DNA from: Arthrobacter sp. PM3
Lineage (GTDB): Bacteria > Actinomycetota > Actinomycetes > Actinomycetales > Micrococcaceae
Direction: 5' to 3'
Length of the DNA: 64,000 nt
NCBI RefSeq assembly: GCF_003352915.1
Contig: NZ_CP022314.1
Span: 1,595,737 to 1,659,736 of the forward strand
Under the pieces are notes generated by a model that had not been told where the DNA came from, searched no databases, and was given only the letters and a program-made list of their open reading frames with translations. The first letter of the stretch is position 1. Every line of letters starts with the position of its first letter. Shown piece by piece: positions 27,955 to 36,229 of this stretch. Both the position numbers and the translations under genes were made by a program.

Positions 27955-29019
27955 TCAGCTCCCGGGCTCGCCAACGGTGATGACGGCCTTACCCCTGATG
28001 CGTCCGTCCGCGAGGTCAGCCAGGGCCTTTCCGGCGTCGGCGAGTGCGTAGGTCATACTCACCATGGGGCGGAGGGTGCCGGTCTCCGCAGCCTGTGCCA
28101 GGGCAGCGAGGTCGCGGCCGGTTGTGCGGCCGAACATGCCGCCAAGGTGCTGGCTGATGAACGGCGTCAGCAGGCTGCCGCGCAGCTGGCGGCCGAGGCC
28201 GCCCAGCAGCGGGCCGCCGTTCTCGCCGCCGACAATGACCAGCCGCCCCCGCGCTGCCAGTACGCTCCGCAGCAGCCGCAGGGGCCGGTTGCCGGCGATG
28301 TCGATGACGACGTCGTAGCCGCCGCCGCGGGCATCGATTTCCTCCCGGGTGTAGTCGATGACGTCCTTGGCTCCCAGCCCGAGAACGAACTCGCGGTTGG
28401 TCCCGCGGGCCACGGCGGTGACCTCCGCGCCGGCGGAGGCCGCGAGCTGGACAGCGTAGGAGCCCACGCCGCCGGATGCCCCGATGATGAGGACCCGGTT
28501 GCCCGCCGCGACGCGGGCATGGTCACGGACCGCCTGCAGCGCGGTGCAGCCGGACACGGGAAGTGCGGCGGCCTCGACGGGACTGAGGTGCTGCGGGCGG
28601 CGAATGACGCGGCTTGCCGGGGCGGTGGCATAGCCTGCGTAGGCGCCGGTCCCGCTGCCGAAGACCGGGTCGCCGACAGCGTAGTCGCTCACGCCCTCAC
28701 CGACTGCGGCCACCGTCCCGGCAAAATCGAGCCCCGGGACCGGCTGCCTGGGTTTGGTGAGCCCGATGCCCAGCCGGGCCGCGTAGGGACGGCCGGTGGT
28801 CAGGTGCCAGACGCCGCGGTCGACGCCGGCCGCCTCCACCCGTACCAGCACCTGGCCCGGGCGAGGCCGTGGGACGGGCACCTGCCCTGGGGAGAGCACC
28901 GCAGCCGGGTCGTCCCCGTAGCGGGCCTGGACAATCGCCGTCATGAGCTCCGGCAGCGGCGGGTTCACGCCGCCCCCGTTTCCTGCAGATGCGGCGGGGC
29001 GGTGTGCGGGACTGTTCAT
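27955..29019 (-). CDS. zinc-independent medium-chain reductase (quinone oxidoreductase-like)
   Basis: A 354-residue MDR-superfamily NAD(P)H-dependent reductase. Visible are the GroES-like domain (VPRPRPGQVLVRVEAAGVDRGVWHLTTG), the Rossmann motif IIGASGGVGSYAVQLA, and a conserved PGLDFAGTV. The structural zinc cysteines are absent, as in the quinone oxidoreductase branch. The ATG at 29019 has a perfect GGAGG site 5 nt upstream. It is divergent from a TetR regulator over a 77-nt gap with two operators, so it is probably induced by an electrophile or quinone-like ligand. Confidence 0.9.
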   Translation of the reverse strand: MNSPAHRPAASAGNGGGVNPPLPELMTAIVQARYGDDPAAVLSPGQVPVPRPRPGQVLVRVEAAGVDRGVWHLTTGRPYAARLGIGLTKPRQPVPGLDFAGTVAAVGEGVSDYAVGDPVFGSGTGAYAGYATAPASRVIRRPQHLSPVEAAALPVSGCTALQAVRDHARVAAGNRVLIIGASGGVGSYAVQLAASAGAEVTAVARGTNREFVLGLGAKDVIDYTREEIDARGGGYDVVIDIAGNRPLRLLRSVLAARGRLVIVGGENGGPLLGGLGRQLRGSLLTPFISQHLGGMFGRTTGRDLAALAQAAETGTLRPMVSMTYALADAGKALADLADGRIRGKAVITVGEPGS

Positions 29020-29039
29020 GGCGACCTCCAAGCGGGTGA

Positions 29040-29074
29040 CTTACGGTGTAAGAAAAGATAGCCTTACGGTGTAA
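29040..29074. promoter_or_regulatory. tandem TetR operators
   Basis: The 12-mer CTTACGGTGTAA occurs twice, at 29040-29051 and 29063-29074, 23 bp apart (about two helical turns). Each holds the partial palindrome TTAC-N3-GTAA, a pattern known for TetR_C-type regulators. Both copies lie in the short gap between the MDR reductase and the TetR gene. Confidence 0.7.
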
Positions 29075-29096
29075 AAACGTCAAGGGAGTGATGCAG

Positions 29097-29762
29097 ATGG
29101 CAGGAACGCCACGGCGAGGTGCCGCCTTGGACCGCGCCGGAATTGTGGGCGCTGCGGTTGCCCTGGCCGATGAGCAGGGCATCGAGCGGCTGAGCATGCG
29201 GCGGCTCGGCGACGCCCTGGGGGTGGAGGCCATGTCCCTCTACCACCACGTGCCCGGCAAGGCGGTGCTGCTCGATGCCATGGTCGATTCGGTGTTCGGC
29301 GAGATCGCGCTGCCCGGGGATGGGGCCTGGGCCGACGGCATGCGGGACCGGGCCAGATCACAGCGAGCGGCGCTGCACCGCCACCCGTGGGCGCTGCGGC
29401 TGCTGGAGTCGCGCTCGGCCCCCGGAGTGGCCAATCTGCGTCACCACGACACCGTGCTGGGCTATCTGCGCGACGCCGGGTTCTCCATAAGGGCGGCCGG
29501 GCACGCATACGCCCTCCTCGATGCCTTTGTGTACGGCTTCGTGATGCAGGAGCAGGCCCTGCCGTTCGACGCCGGCAGCGCCCCGCAACTGGCGGCCACG
29601 ATGCTGGCCTCAACTCCCGGGGCGGACTTCCCGAACCTCACGGCGTTCATGCGGGACGTCGTTCTGCCGGGCGGATATGACTTTGCGGACGAATTCGAGG
29701 TGGGGCTCGCCCTTGTGCTCGACGCCGTCGCGAACCTGCAATCCGGCCCGCCCCGGCCTTAG
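29097..29762 (+). CDS. TetR-family transcriptional regulator
   Basis: A 221-residue repressor. The helix-turn-helix IERLSMRRLGDALGVEAMSLYHHVPGKAVLLDAMVD is of the tetracycline-repressor type with SLYHHV, and a TetR_C-like ligand domain with HPWALRLLESRSAPGV follows. GTG 29088 and ATG 29091 are possible starts, but AAGGGAG sits 8 nt before ATG 29097. It probably represses itself and the divergent reductase. It overlaps the LacI gene tail-to-tail by 4 nt. Confidence 0.9.
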   Translation: MAGTPRRGAALDRAGIVGAAVALADEQGIERLSMRRLGDALGVEAMSLYHHVPGKAVLLDAMVDSVFGEIALPGDGAWADGMRDRARSQRAALHRHPWALRLLESRSAPGVANLRHHDTVLGYLRDAGFSIRAAGHAYALLDAFVYGFVMQEQALPFDAGSAPQLAATMLASTPGADFPNLTAFMRDVVLPGGYDFADEFEVGLALVLDAVANLQSGPPRP

Positions 29763-30763
29763 CGCGCGACGGCGGGCGGCGGTGCAGTGCTCGATCTCAC
29801 CGTGAGCGACGGCGGAACGAGCGTATGGGTGCGCCGCCCCTCAAGCGCGGCCGCGGCCGCCGCCACCGCGGCGCCGGCGAGGGCGTCCGGATCCTGCCGG
29901 ACGCTCGTAAGCTGGACATGCGCAAGCGCCGCCAGGCGGGAGTCGTCGTATCCCACCACGGAAAGCTCCTCGGGAACGACGGTTCCTGCGGCGTCCAGCG
30001 CGTGGAGGAACCCCAGGGCCGCATCGTCATTGAAAACCACGACGGCGGTCGGCAGCTCCGCCGGTGCGCCCAGGCTCCGCAGTTCAAGCAGTGCCCGCGC
30101 AGCTGCCATGCCGTCTGTCTCGCCCGGGCCGCCGGCAATGACTAGCGGCGGGACGGCAGTGTCCGCCATGAGCTGTTCATACGCTACCTTCCGCGCCCGG
30201 GAGCCGGCCGCCGTGCCGCCGTCGACGTGCGCGATCCGCGTGTGGCCCAGCGCGCGCAGGTGCTCAACGGCCAAAGCGATCCCGGCGGCTTCGTCCGTCG
30301 CGGCGCTCGAGAGCCGCGGATCGCTGTGCGGCTCCAGGACGGACACCACGGGTGCCGGCTGGGCGGCGAGAATGTCGGAGGAGGACGCCGGGCCCAGGAC
30401 CAGCAGCGCCTCCGCGCCAAGATCCAGAAGGGAGCGGACGGCCTCGTCCTCGGCACGGCGATGCCCCCGCGCGCTCAGCGTGATGTCGAATCCGAGGGTG
30501 GCGGCCGCCGGATACAGGGCCTCGATGATCTCCGTGTGAAACGGCCCGTCGACGTCGAACACCACGCCGAGCAAGTGGCTGCGCGAGCTGCGCAGGAGAC
30601 GGGCCCGCGCATCCGGGCGGTAGCCGAGCTGGGCGGCGGCCGCGAGGACCCGCTCGCGGGTCGCGTCGCTCGCGCCAGGAGCGCCGCGGACGACGATCGA
30701 GACGAGCGCGCGCGAAACCCCCGCCGCTGCGGCGACGTCCGCCAGTGTGGGGCGCTTGGCCAT
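29759..30763 (-). CDS. LacI-family regulator of the IolG/Hyi-like module
   Basis: A 334-residue regulator. The helix-turn-helix PTLADVAAAAGVSRALVSIV is followed by the hinge RLLRSSRSHLLGVVFD and an effector domain with VVGYDDSRLAALAHVQLTSVRQDP. The C-terminus ends in PSLTVRSSTA. Two near-identical palindromes lie in the divergent gap to the oxidoreductase, so it very probably represses that module and itself. The inducer is unknown. Confidence 0.93.
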   Translation of the reverse strand: MAKRPTLADVAAAAGVSRALVSIVVRGAPGASDATRERVLAAAAQLGYRPDARARLLRSSRSHLLGVVFDVDGPFHTEIIEALYPAAATLGFDITLSARGHRRAEDEAVRSLLDLGAEALLVLGPASSSDILAAQPAPVVSVLEPHSDPRLSSAATDEAAGIALAVEHLRALGHTRIAHVDGGTAAGSRARKVAYEQLMADTAVPPLVIAGGPGETDGMAAARALLELRSLGAPAELPTAVVVFNDDAALGFLHALDAAGTVVPEELSVVGYDDSRLAALAHVQLTSVRQDPDALAGAAVAAAAAALEGRRTHTLVPPSLTVRSSTAPPPAVAR

Positions 30764-30793
30764 GGGTACTCCTTAGACTCTCCCTAAACTCTA

Positions 30794-30863
30794 CTGGAAC
30801 GTTCTAGACAGCGGGCCGTGTGCCGTGCGACACTCGTCAAATACTCCACTAGAACGTTCTAGT
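30794..30863. promoter_or_regulatory. pair of LacI operators
   Basis: ACTAGAACGTTCTAGT at 30848-30863 is a perfect 16-bp palindrome with the central CG typical of LacI-family operators. CTGGAACGTTCTAG at 30794-30807 is the same site with one base changed. Their centres are 55 bp apart, enough for looping. The downstream site lies about 22 nt before the oxidoreductase ATG. Confidence 0.8.
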
Positions 30864-30885
30864 GAATTCTTGAGAGGACTGTCCC

Positions 30886-31983
30886 ATGACTTACCTTCCC
30901 GTCGCGTCCGCCCGGCCCGCGCCGGTGCGCATCGGCCTCATCGGAGCGGGTTGGATGGGCGCGTATCACGCCCGCAGCCTGGCCCTGCGCATCCCGGGCG
31001 CTAGCCTCGCCGCGATCGCCGACCCCGCCGTCGCGGTCGCCGAAGAACTCGCCGCCGAACTCGGCGTGGCCCGCGTGACCCCGGACCCCGCAGACCTGTT
31101 CGCCGATCCCGGGATCGACGCCGTCGTAATCGCCGGGCCCGCACGCTTCCACGCGCAGCTCTCGATCGACGCCGCCCGCGCCGGCAAGCACGTCTTCTGC
31201 GAAAAGCCGGGCGCGCTGGACCTGGAGGAGCTGGCACGCGTCGAGGAGGCGGTCGCGGCCGCGGGCGTGCATTGGCAGATCGGCTTCAACCGGCGCTACG
31301 CGGCCGACTTCCTCGCCGCCCGCCGCGAAGTGGCGGCCGGCACGGTCGGAACGCCGCAGCTCCTGCGCTCCCTGACCCGCGATCCCGGCACGGGCAGCAT
31401 CGGGCACGCCGCGCGGATTCCCCAGTGGACGATCTTCCTCGAGACGCTGATCCACGACTTCGACGCGCTCAACTGGTTCAACCCGGGTGCCGAGCCCGTC
31501 AGTGTCCACGTCACCGCGGACGCCCTGGTGGAGCCGTCCTTCAAGGACGCCGGCTTCCTCGACACCGCCGTGGTGACGGTCCGCTACGCGAACGGCGCGA
31601 TTGCCGTTGCGGAGGCCAGCTTCTCCGCACTCTACGGCTACGACGTTCGCGGTGAGGTCTTCGGCTCAGCCGGCATGGTCCAGGCCGGCCGTGCCACCGA
31701 GACCGCCGCCGTGCGCTACGGCGCCGCCGGGCTGTCGGCTCAGACCCCGCGCCTGAACATCGAGCTCTTCCACGACGCCTACACCGATGAGCTCGCGGAC
31801 TTCGCCGAGCACGTCCGCTCCCGCCGCGACGGCGCCGCCGCGCCCGAACACGGCGTGCCCCTCACCCCGGGCCTCGGGGACGCGCGGCGCGCCCTCGCCA
31901 TCGCCCTGGCCTGCATCGAATCGGCCCGGACCGGCGCCACCGCCGCCGTCGCCGACGCCTCGGCTGCGGAGGCACGCGCGTGA
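30886..31983 (+). CDS. Gfo/Idh/MocA oxidoreductase, inositol-dehydrogenase-like
   Basis: A 365-residue NAD-dependent dehydrogenase. It has the Rossmann motif RIGLIGAGWMGAYHARSL, the catalytic lysine in GKHVFCEKPGALDLEE, and the IolG-like IHDFDALNWF histidine-aspartate pair. It probably oxidises a cyclic polyol or sugar. The gene is followed with a GTGA overlap by a hydroxypyruvate-isomerase-like protein, a pairing typical of small sugar or polyol catabolic modules. GAGAGGA precedes the ATG. Confidence 0.9.
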   Translation: MTYLPVASARPAPVRIGLIGAGWMGAYHARSLALRIPGASLAAIADPAVAVAEELAAELGVARVTPDPADLFADPGIDAVVIAGPARFHAQLSIDAARAGKHVFCEKPGALDLEELARVEEAVAAAGVHWQIGFNRRYAADFLAARREVAAGTVGTPQLLRSLTRDPGTGSIGHAARIPQWTIFLETLIHDFDALNWFNPGAEPVSVHVTADALVEPSFKDAGFLDTAVVTVRYANGAIAVAEASFSALYGYDVRGEVFGSAGMVQAGRATETAAVRYGAAGLSAQTPRLNIELFHDAYTDELADFAEHVRSRRDGAAAPEHGVPLTPGLGDARRALAIALACIESARTGATAAVADASAAEARA

Positions 31984-32747
31984 GGCTCGCTGTCTGTGCC
32001 GAGATGGTCTTCACGGACCTGCCGTTCGTCGAGCGGGTCCGCCGCGTCCACGAGGCCGGATTCGACGTCGAGATGTGGGACTCGCGCAACAAGGACCTCG
32101 CCGCGCTCAAGGCGACCGGCGCCCGGTTCTCGTCCATGACCGGCTATTCCGCCGGCTCGCTGGTCGAGCCCGACACCGCTGACCTCGTGCTGAGCACCGC
32201 CGAAGCCCTCATCCCGACGGCGCTCGAACTCGGCGTCGAACGCCTCGTCGTCCACCCGGCCGAGCTCATCGACGGGAAGGCCGCCCGACCGCACTGGCGC
32301 TCCGACGGCACCATGTGGCTCACCGCGGCGCGCACGCTTGAGCGCCTCGGCGAGCTCGGCGCGCGCCACGGGGTCACGTTCTGCCTCGAAAACCTCAACA
32401 CCGTCCTCGACCACCCGGGCATCCCGCTGGCCCGCGCGAAGGACACGCTCGCGCTCGTGCGCGCCGTCGACCACCCGAACGCGCGGCTCATGCTCGACCT
32501 CTACCACGCGCAGCTCGGCGAGGGGAACCTGATCGAACTGGTCCGCGAGGCCCGGCCGTGGATTGGCGAGATCCAGGTCGCGGACGTCCCCGGCCGCTGC
32601 GAGCCCGGAACCGGCGAGATCAACTACGCAGCGGTGTACCGGGCCCTCGCCGAGGCCGGTTACGCCGGGACGGTCGGGCTGGAGGCATATGCGTCCGGTG
32701 ATTCCGACGACGCGCTCAAGGCCTTCCGGACAGCATTCGAAGGCTAG
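31980..32747 (+). CDS. hydroxypyruvate isomerase-like TIM-barrel protein
   Basis: A 255-residue xylose-isomerase-like TIM barrel of the Hyi group. Metal-site motifs are FCLENLNTVLDHPG, MLDLYHAQLGEGNL, and the Hyi signature IQVADVPGRCEPGTGEINY, with the final LEAYASGDS. It would isomerise a keto-acid or ketose formed by the preceding dehydrogenase. The start GTG overlaps the upstream stop. The exact substrate cannot be read from sequence. Confidence 0.88.
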   Translation: MRLAVCAEMVFTDLPFVERVRRVHEAGFDVEMWDSRNKDLAALKATGARFSSMTGYSAGSLVEPDTADLVLSTAEALIPTALELGVERLVVHPAELIDGKAARPHWRSDGTMWLTAARTLERLGELGARHGVTFCLENLNTVLDHPGIPLARAKDTLALVRAVDHPNARLMLDLYHAQLGEGNLIELVREARPWIGEIQVADVPGRCEPGTGEINYAAVYRALAEAGYAGTVGLEAYASGDSDDALKAFRTAFEG

Positions 32748-32767
32748 AGAGCCGCCGGTACCCGAAC

Positions 32768-33760
32768 TCAGCTGTGGGTGGGTTCTTCCACCAGGGCGGT
32801 GGCGATGCTGTCCGCATCCTCCAGCGCGGCCAGGTAGCGTTCGGCATCCAGGGCGGCGGCGCAGCCGGTTCCGGCGGCGGTGATCGCCTGGCGGTAGCGG
32901 TGGTCCACCGCGTCCCCGCAGGCGAAGACGCCGGAGAGGTTGGTGACGGTGGTCGGGGAGTCGACCTTGATGTAGCCCTCCGCATCGAGGTCAACCTGCC
33001 CGGCCACGAGCTCGGTCCGCGGCACGTGGCCAATCGCGACGAAGATGCCCGTGGCGGCGTGTTCGCGGGTCTCGCCGGTGCGGGTGTCGGTCAGCGTGAC
33101 GCCGCTGACCTTGCCGTCGCCGTGGATCGCGGTGACGGCGGAGTGCCAGGCGAAGCTGATTTTGGGGTTGTCCTTGGCGCGCTGGGCCATGATCCGCGAG
33201 GCGCGGAGCTCGCCCTTGCGCACGACGACGGTCACGGACTTGCCGAACCGGGTCAGGAAGGTTGCTTCCTCCATGGCGGAGTCGCCGCCGCCGACCACGA
33301 TGATGTCCTGCTCGCGGAAGAAGAAGCCGTCGCAGGTGGCGCACCAGGAGACGCCGTGGCCGCTGAACTTCTTTTCCTCCGGCAGGCCGAGTTCCTTGTA
33401 CGCGGAGCCGGTGGCGAGGATGACGGCCGGGGCCTTGTGCGTCGCGCCGGTCCCGGTGACCACGCGCTTGAGGTGCCCGGTCAGCGTCACCCCGGTGACG
33501 TCGTCGAACACCACCTCCGCGCCGAACTTCTCGGCCTGCTGCTGGAGCCCGTCCATCAGTTCGGGGCCCTGGATGCCGGCGGGGAAGCCGGGGAAGTTCT
33601 CCACCTCGGTGGTGTTCATCAGCGCACCTCCCGCGGTGACGGCGCCGGCAAGGACGAGCGGCGCCAGGCCGGCGCGGGCTGCGTAGATCGCCGCGGTGTA
33701 GCCGGCGGGGCCGGAACCGATGATGATCAGCTGCCGGCTGTCGGTGGTCTCGGTGCTCAT
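32768..33760 (-). CDS. trxB: thioredoxin reductase
   Basis: A 330-residue flavoprotein that reduces thioredoxin with NADPH. It shows the N-terminal FAD-binding [18 protein letters not shown], the redox dithiol CATC in [13 protein letters not shown], the NADPH-binding [10 protein letters not shown] and the C-terminal [23 protein letters not shown]. Length is standard. No thioredoxin gene is adjacent. It converges on the Hyi-like gene with 20 nt between them. Confidence 0.97.
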   Translation of the reverse strand: MSTETTDSRQLIIIGSGPAGYTAAIYAARAGLAPLVLAGAVTAGGALMNTTEVENFPGFPAGIQGPELMDGLQQQAEKFGAEVVFDDVTGVTLTGHLKRVVTGTGATHKAPAVILATGSAYKELGLPEEKKFSGHGVSWCATCDGFFFREQDIIVVGGGDSAMEEATFLTRFGKSVTVVVRKGELRASRIMAQRAKDNPKISFAWHSAVTAIHGDGKVSGVTLTDTRTGETREHAATGIFVAIGHVPRTELVAGQVDLDAEGYIKVDSPTTVTNLSGVFACGDAVDHRYRQAITAAGTGCAAALDAERYLAALEDADSIATALVEEPTHS

Positions 33761-33798
33761 GGTGGACTCCTGGATTCTCCTGCGGCCCCGGCCCCGGG

Positions 33799-34443
33799 CT
33801 ACGCGCTGGTGCTGGATGCGAGAACGCCCAGGCCGAGGGCTGCGATGATGCCGCTGCTGCCGCGTTCGAGCCAGCTGCTCACCTTGGGGCGCTGCAGCCA
33901 GGCCATAGCCTTGGCCGCCGCGATGGCGACGACTGCCAGGTAGAGGAAGCCGATGACGCTTTCAATGACGCCGAGGACCATGGCGGTCTCCAGGGTGTTG
34001 CCGCCGTGCGGGATGAACTGCGGGACGACGGCGAGGTAGAACAGGCCCACCTTGGGGTTGAGCAGCGTGGACAGCGCGCCGGCGCCGAACCCGGAACGCC
34101 GGCTGTAGCTTCGGCGCGGCGGGAGCCCGGCCGCCGCGGGGGTTGCCGCGCGGCGCGCCCGGATCAGCGACGAGATGCCCAGGTACAGCAGGTACAGGCC
34201 GCCGGCGACCTTCAGCCAGCGGAACACTTCCGCCGAGTCCTCCAGCACTGCGGCGAGCCCCACGCCCACGAGTGCGGCCCACACCAGCGCGGCCAGCGCG
34301 GAGCCGACCGCCGCCGCAATGCCGGCCCCGGCACTTTGCAACGAGATGCGCAGCACCAGGAAAGTGTCCGGTCCGGGAGTCACGGAGAGCAACAGGCACA
34401 GGCCCGCGAAGGCCAGCAGGGAGACGGCGGTCATGGGCACCAT
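33799..34443 (-). CDS. LysE/RhtB-family amino-acid exporter
   Basis: A six-helix membrane protein of about 214 residues with the LysE signature [18 protein letters not shown] near the N-terminus, GGLYLLYLG in the third segment and [25 protein letters not shown]. It exports amino acids or their analogues. The start is uncertain: ATG 34443 or ATG 34434 (MTAVSLLAF), the latter matching the family's usual N-terminus better, and neither has a good ribosome site. Confidence 0.9.
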   Translation of the reverse strand: MVPMTAVSLLAFAGLCLLLSVTPGPDTFLVLRISLQSAGAGIAAAVGSALAALVWAALVGVGLAAVLEDSAEVFRWLKVAGGLYLLYLGISSLIRARRAATPAAAGLPPRRSYSRRSGFGAGALSTLLNPKVGLFYLAVVPQFIPHGGNTLETAMVLGVIESVIGFLYLAVVAIAAAKAMAWLQRPKVSSWLERGSSGIIAALGLGVLASSTSA

Positions 34444-34517
34444 TGTCCGGGTGCGGGCGTCCGGGTGCAATTGAGACAGTGCAGCGTGAGGTCAGTCGTC
34501 AACCTCAGCACTTGACC

Positions 34518-34985
34518 TCAGCACTTAACCTCGGCCCTGAGATCACTGATGGCGGCCTGGACGTTCGCGGCCTCGTCCTGGAGGGACGCGGCGGCCTGGG
34601 TCAGCGTGGCGTCGTTGGGTACCGCGCTGACGGCGGCGTTGAACTTGGCTTCGGCCGCCTTGACGGCGTCGGCCCGTTCCTGGGCGAGGTTCTTGTTGGC
34701 CGCGACGAGGTCGTCATAGGTCTTGGTGACCTGATCCTGGGCCTTGCGGACCTGCTCGATGGTGGCATCAGGCTTCAGTGTGTCCTTGAAATTTGTCAGC
34801 GCCGCGGCGTGAGCATCAATGGCGGCGCAGACCTCGGACGTGCTCGCCGGCGGACTGGACATGGACGCGGGCGCACTGGCTGAGGCGCTGGAGGTCGCAG
34901 CAGGGGTGCCGGCGGGGCTGCACCCGGTGAGCAGCGCGGCGGCGAGTGCGATCGCTCCCAAGAGAATCGGGTGGGGTTTCGGCAT
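34518..34985 (-). CDS. putative lipoprotein with coiled-coil
   Basis: A 155-residue protein with a lipobox LLTGC (lipidated C22), a Ser/Ala/Pro spacer of about 25 residues, then a long Ala/Asp/Lys-rich helical region (FKDTLKPDATIEQVRKAQDQ onward) likely to form a helical hairpin or coiled coil. Two cysteines (EVCAAI and the terminal KC) may form a disulfide. No enzymatic motif is seen. Between it and the LysE gene, CCTCAGCACTT occurs twice in a row. Confidence 0.7.
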   Translation of the reverse strand: MPKPHPILLGAIALAAALLTGCSPAGTPAATSSASASAPASMSSPPASTSEVCAAIDAHAAALTNFKDTLKPDATIEQVRKAQDQVTKTYDDLVAANKNLAQERADAVKAAEAKFNAAVSAVPNDATLTQAAASLQDEAANVQAAISDLRAEVKC

Positions 34986-35410
34986 TGGACGTTCCTCTCC
35001 CAGTTGGGTGTCGCCTCCGCGCGTCGAAGGCCATATTCATCCTCTGCCCGGACGGGGGAGCGGACCTCACCCGCCGGGGGTGAAATGGGAAATGTTGCCC
35101 TCACACTGCCGCCGCTCCGGGACGCAGGAGGCTATAGGCAAAACGGCTCTAGTGGGACCGGCCCGGCACGGGTAGAACGGATGGTGCCACGGCGGAAGGG
35201 GTCGTCCGCGACTGGTGTTGAAGCCGGGGCAGGCGGTCCAAGGCGGGACGTTTGAACTATCTGCCTTGGGCCGCCGCGGCGCATCTGTGTGTCGTTGGGA
35301 AGCGGATCTGAGGTGCCGGCGGATTTGATGGCGCCGCAGCCCCCGCGCGGACGTATGCTGTTTTCATCGGCTCAGCAATGAGCCGCGTGCCTTGACTTCG
35401 AGCGTGGAAC
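34986..35410. other. intergenic region with a leader hairpin
   Basis: No gene is supported in these 425 nt between the divergent lipoprotein and the GAF protein. Near the right end a TATGCT -10-like box (about 35354) is followed by the hairpin GGCTCA-GCAA-TGAGCC (35369-35384), which would lie in the 5' leader of the GAF-ANTAR-like gene. The rest is unremarkable GC-rich sequence. Confidence 0.4.
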
Positions 35411-36217
35411 ATGACCCAGGTAACGCCGGAAGGAAGCGGGCAGGATCCCCATGCCGCCTTCTGGGATGTGCATTTCAACGACCCCGCCGTCGGTGCGTTT
35501 CTCAGCGACGTCGTGAGTGAACTCCTTGACGACATCGGCGGGGCCGGCCGCGGGATCGACTGGGGGATTACACTTCTGCGGTCCGGGGAAACCATCACGC
35601 TCGCCGCCGGCAGCGTACCGTCGCGTGCAGCGGACGAAGCCCAGCGTGTCTTCGATGACGGCCCCGCCCGCGCCGCCGTGCGCAGCGGGGAGTTTGTCCT
35701 CGTGGGTGATACCTCCCTGGAGCGCCGCTGGCCCGGATACGCCAGTGCCGTCGCTGCCGAGGGAGCCCGATCGATCCTGACCGTGCCCCTGTTGCCCGCC
35801 GACGTGTTTCGTGCCGCGGTGAGCCTCTATGCGGCGCGGCCGCAGGTCTTCACCAGCGCGGACATCATGGCAGCGGTGCGGCTGGCCCACCAAGTGTCCC
35901 GTGCGTTGCTCCTGGTCCAGGAAGCGGCCCTCACGTACGGGGCGGCTGCCGATCTGTCCTCGGTCCAGCTCTCCCGGGTGCTGGCCGGCCTGGCACTGAG
36001 GACACTGGTGCGCGACTACGGCTTCAGCGAAGGCGAAGCCCTTGACTATCTCCGGAGCGCGGCGGCCGGTCCCGCCCGGGAACCGTCCGGCGGCGCGGTC
36101 CGTGTGCTGGTTCCCGGCCCGGGCCAGGACGAATCCCTGCCCGTTCCCTACGTCGCTGCGCCCCACGCTGAACCCCCGGTTCGCCGCAGGCGGCGAAAGG
36201 TGGAGAGCCCCGCGTAG
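35411..36217 (+). CDS. GAF domain protein with degenerate ANTAR-like tail
   Basis: A 268-residue protein. A GAF-like sensor domain spans about residues 15-165 (GIDWGITLLRSGETITLAAGS, GARSILTVPLLPADVFRAAVSLYA). A helical C-terminal part containing LRTLVRDYGFSEGEALDYLRSAA follows, resembling the end of the RNA-binding ANTAR domain, and the protein ends in a basic RRRRRKVESPA tail. GAF-ANTAR proteins act as transcription antiterminators; here the first ANTAR helix is hard to recognise, so RNA binding is uncertain. No ligand is evident. Confidence 0.7.
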   Translation: MTQVTPEGSGQDPHAAFWDVHFNDPAVGAFLSDVVSELLDDIGGAGRGIDWGITLLRSGETITLAAGSVPSRAADEAQRVFDDGPARAAVRSGEFVLVGDTSLERRWPGYASAVAAEGARSILTVPLLPADVFRAAVSLYAARPQVFTSADIMAAVRLAHQVSRALLLVQEAALTYGAAADLSSVQLSRVLAGLALRTLVRDYGFSEGEALDYLRSAAAGPAREPSGGAVRVLVPGPGQDESLPVPYVAAPHAEPPVRRRRRKVESPA

Positions 36218-36229
36218 AGCCCGGCTGAA

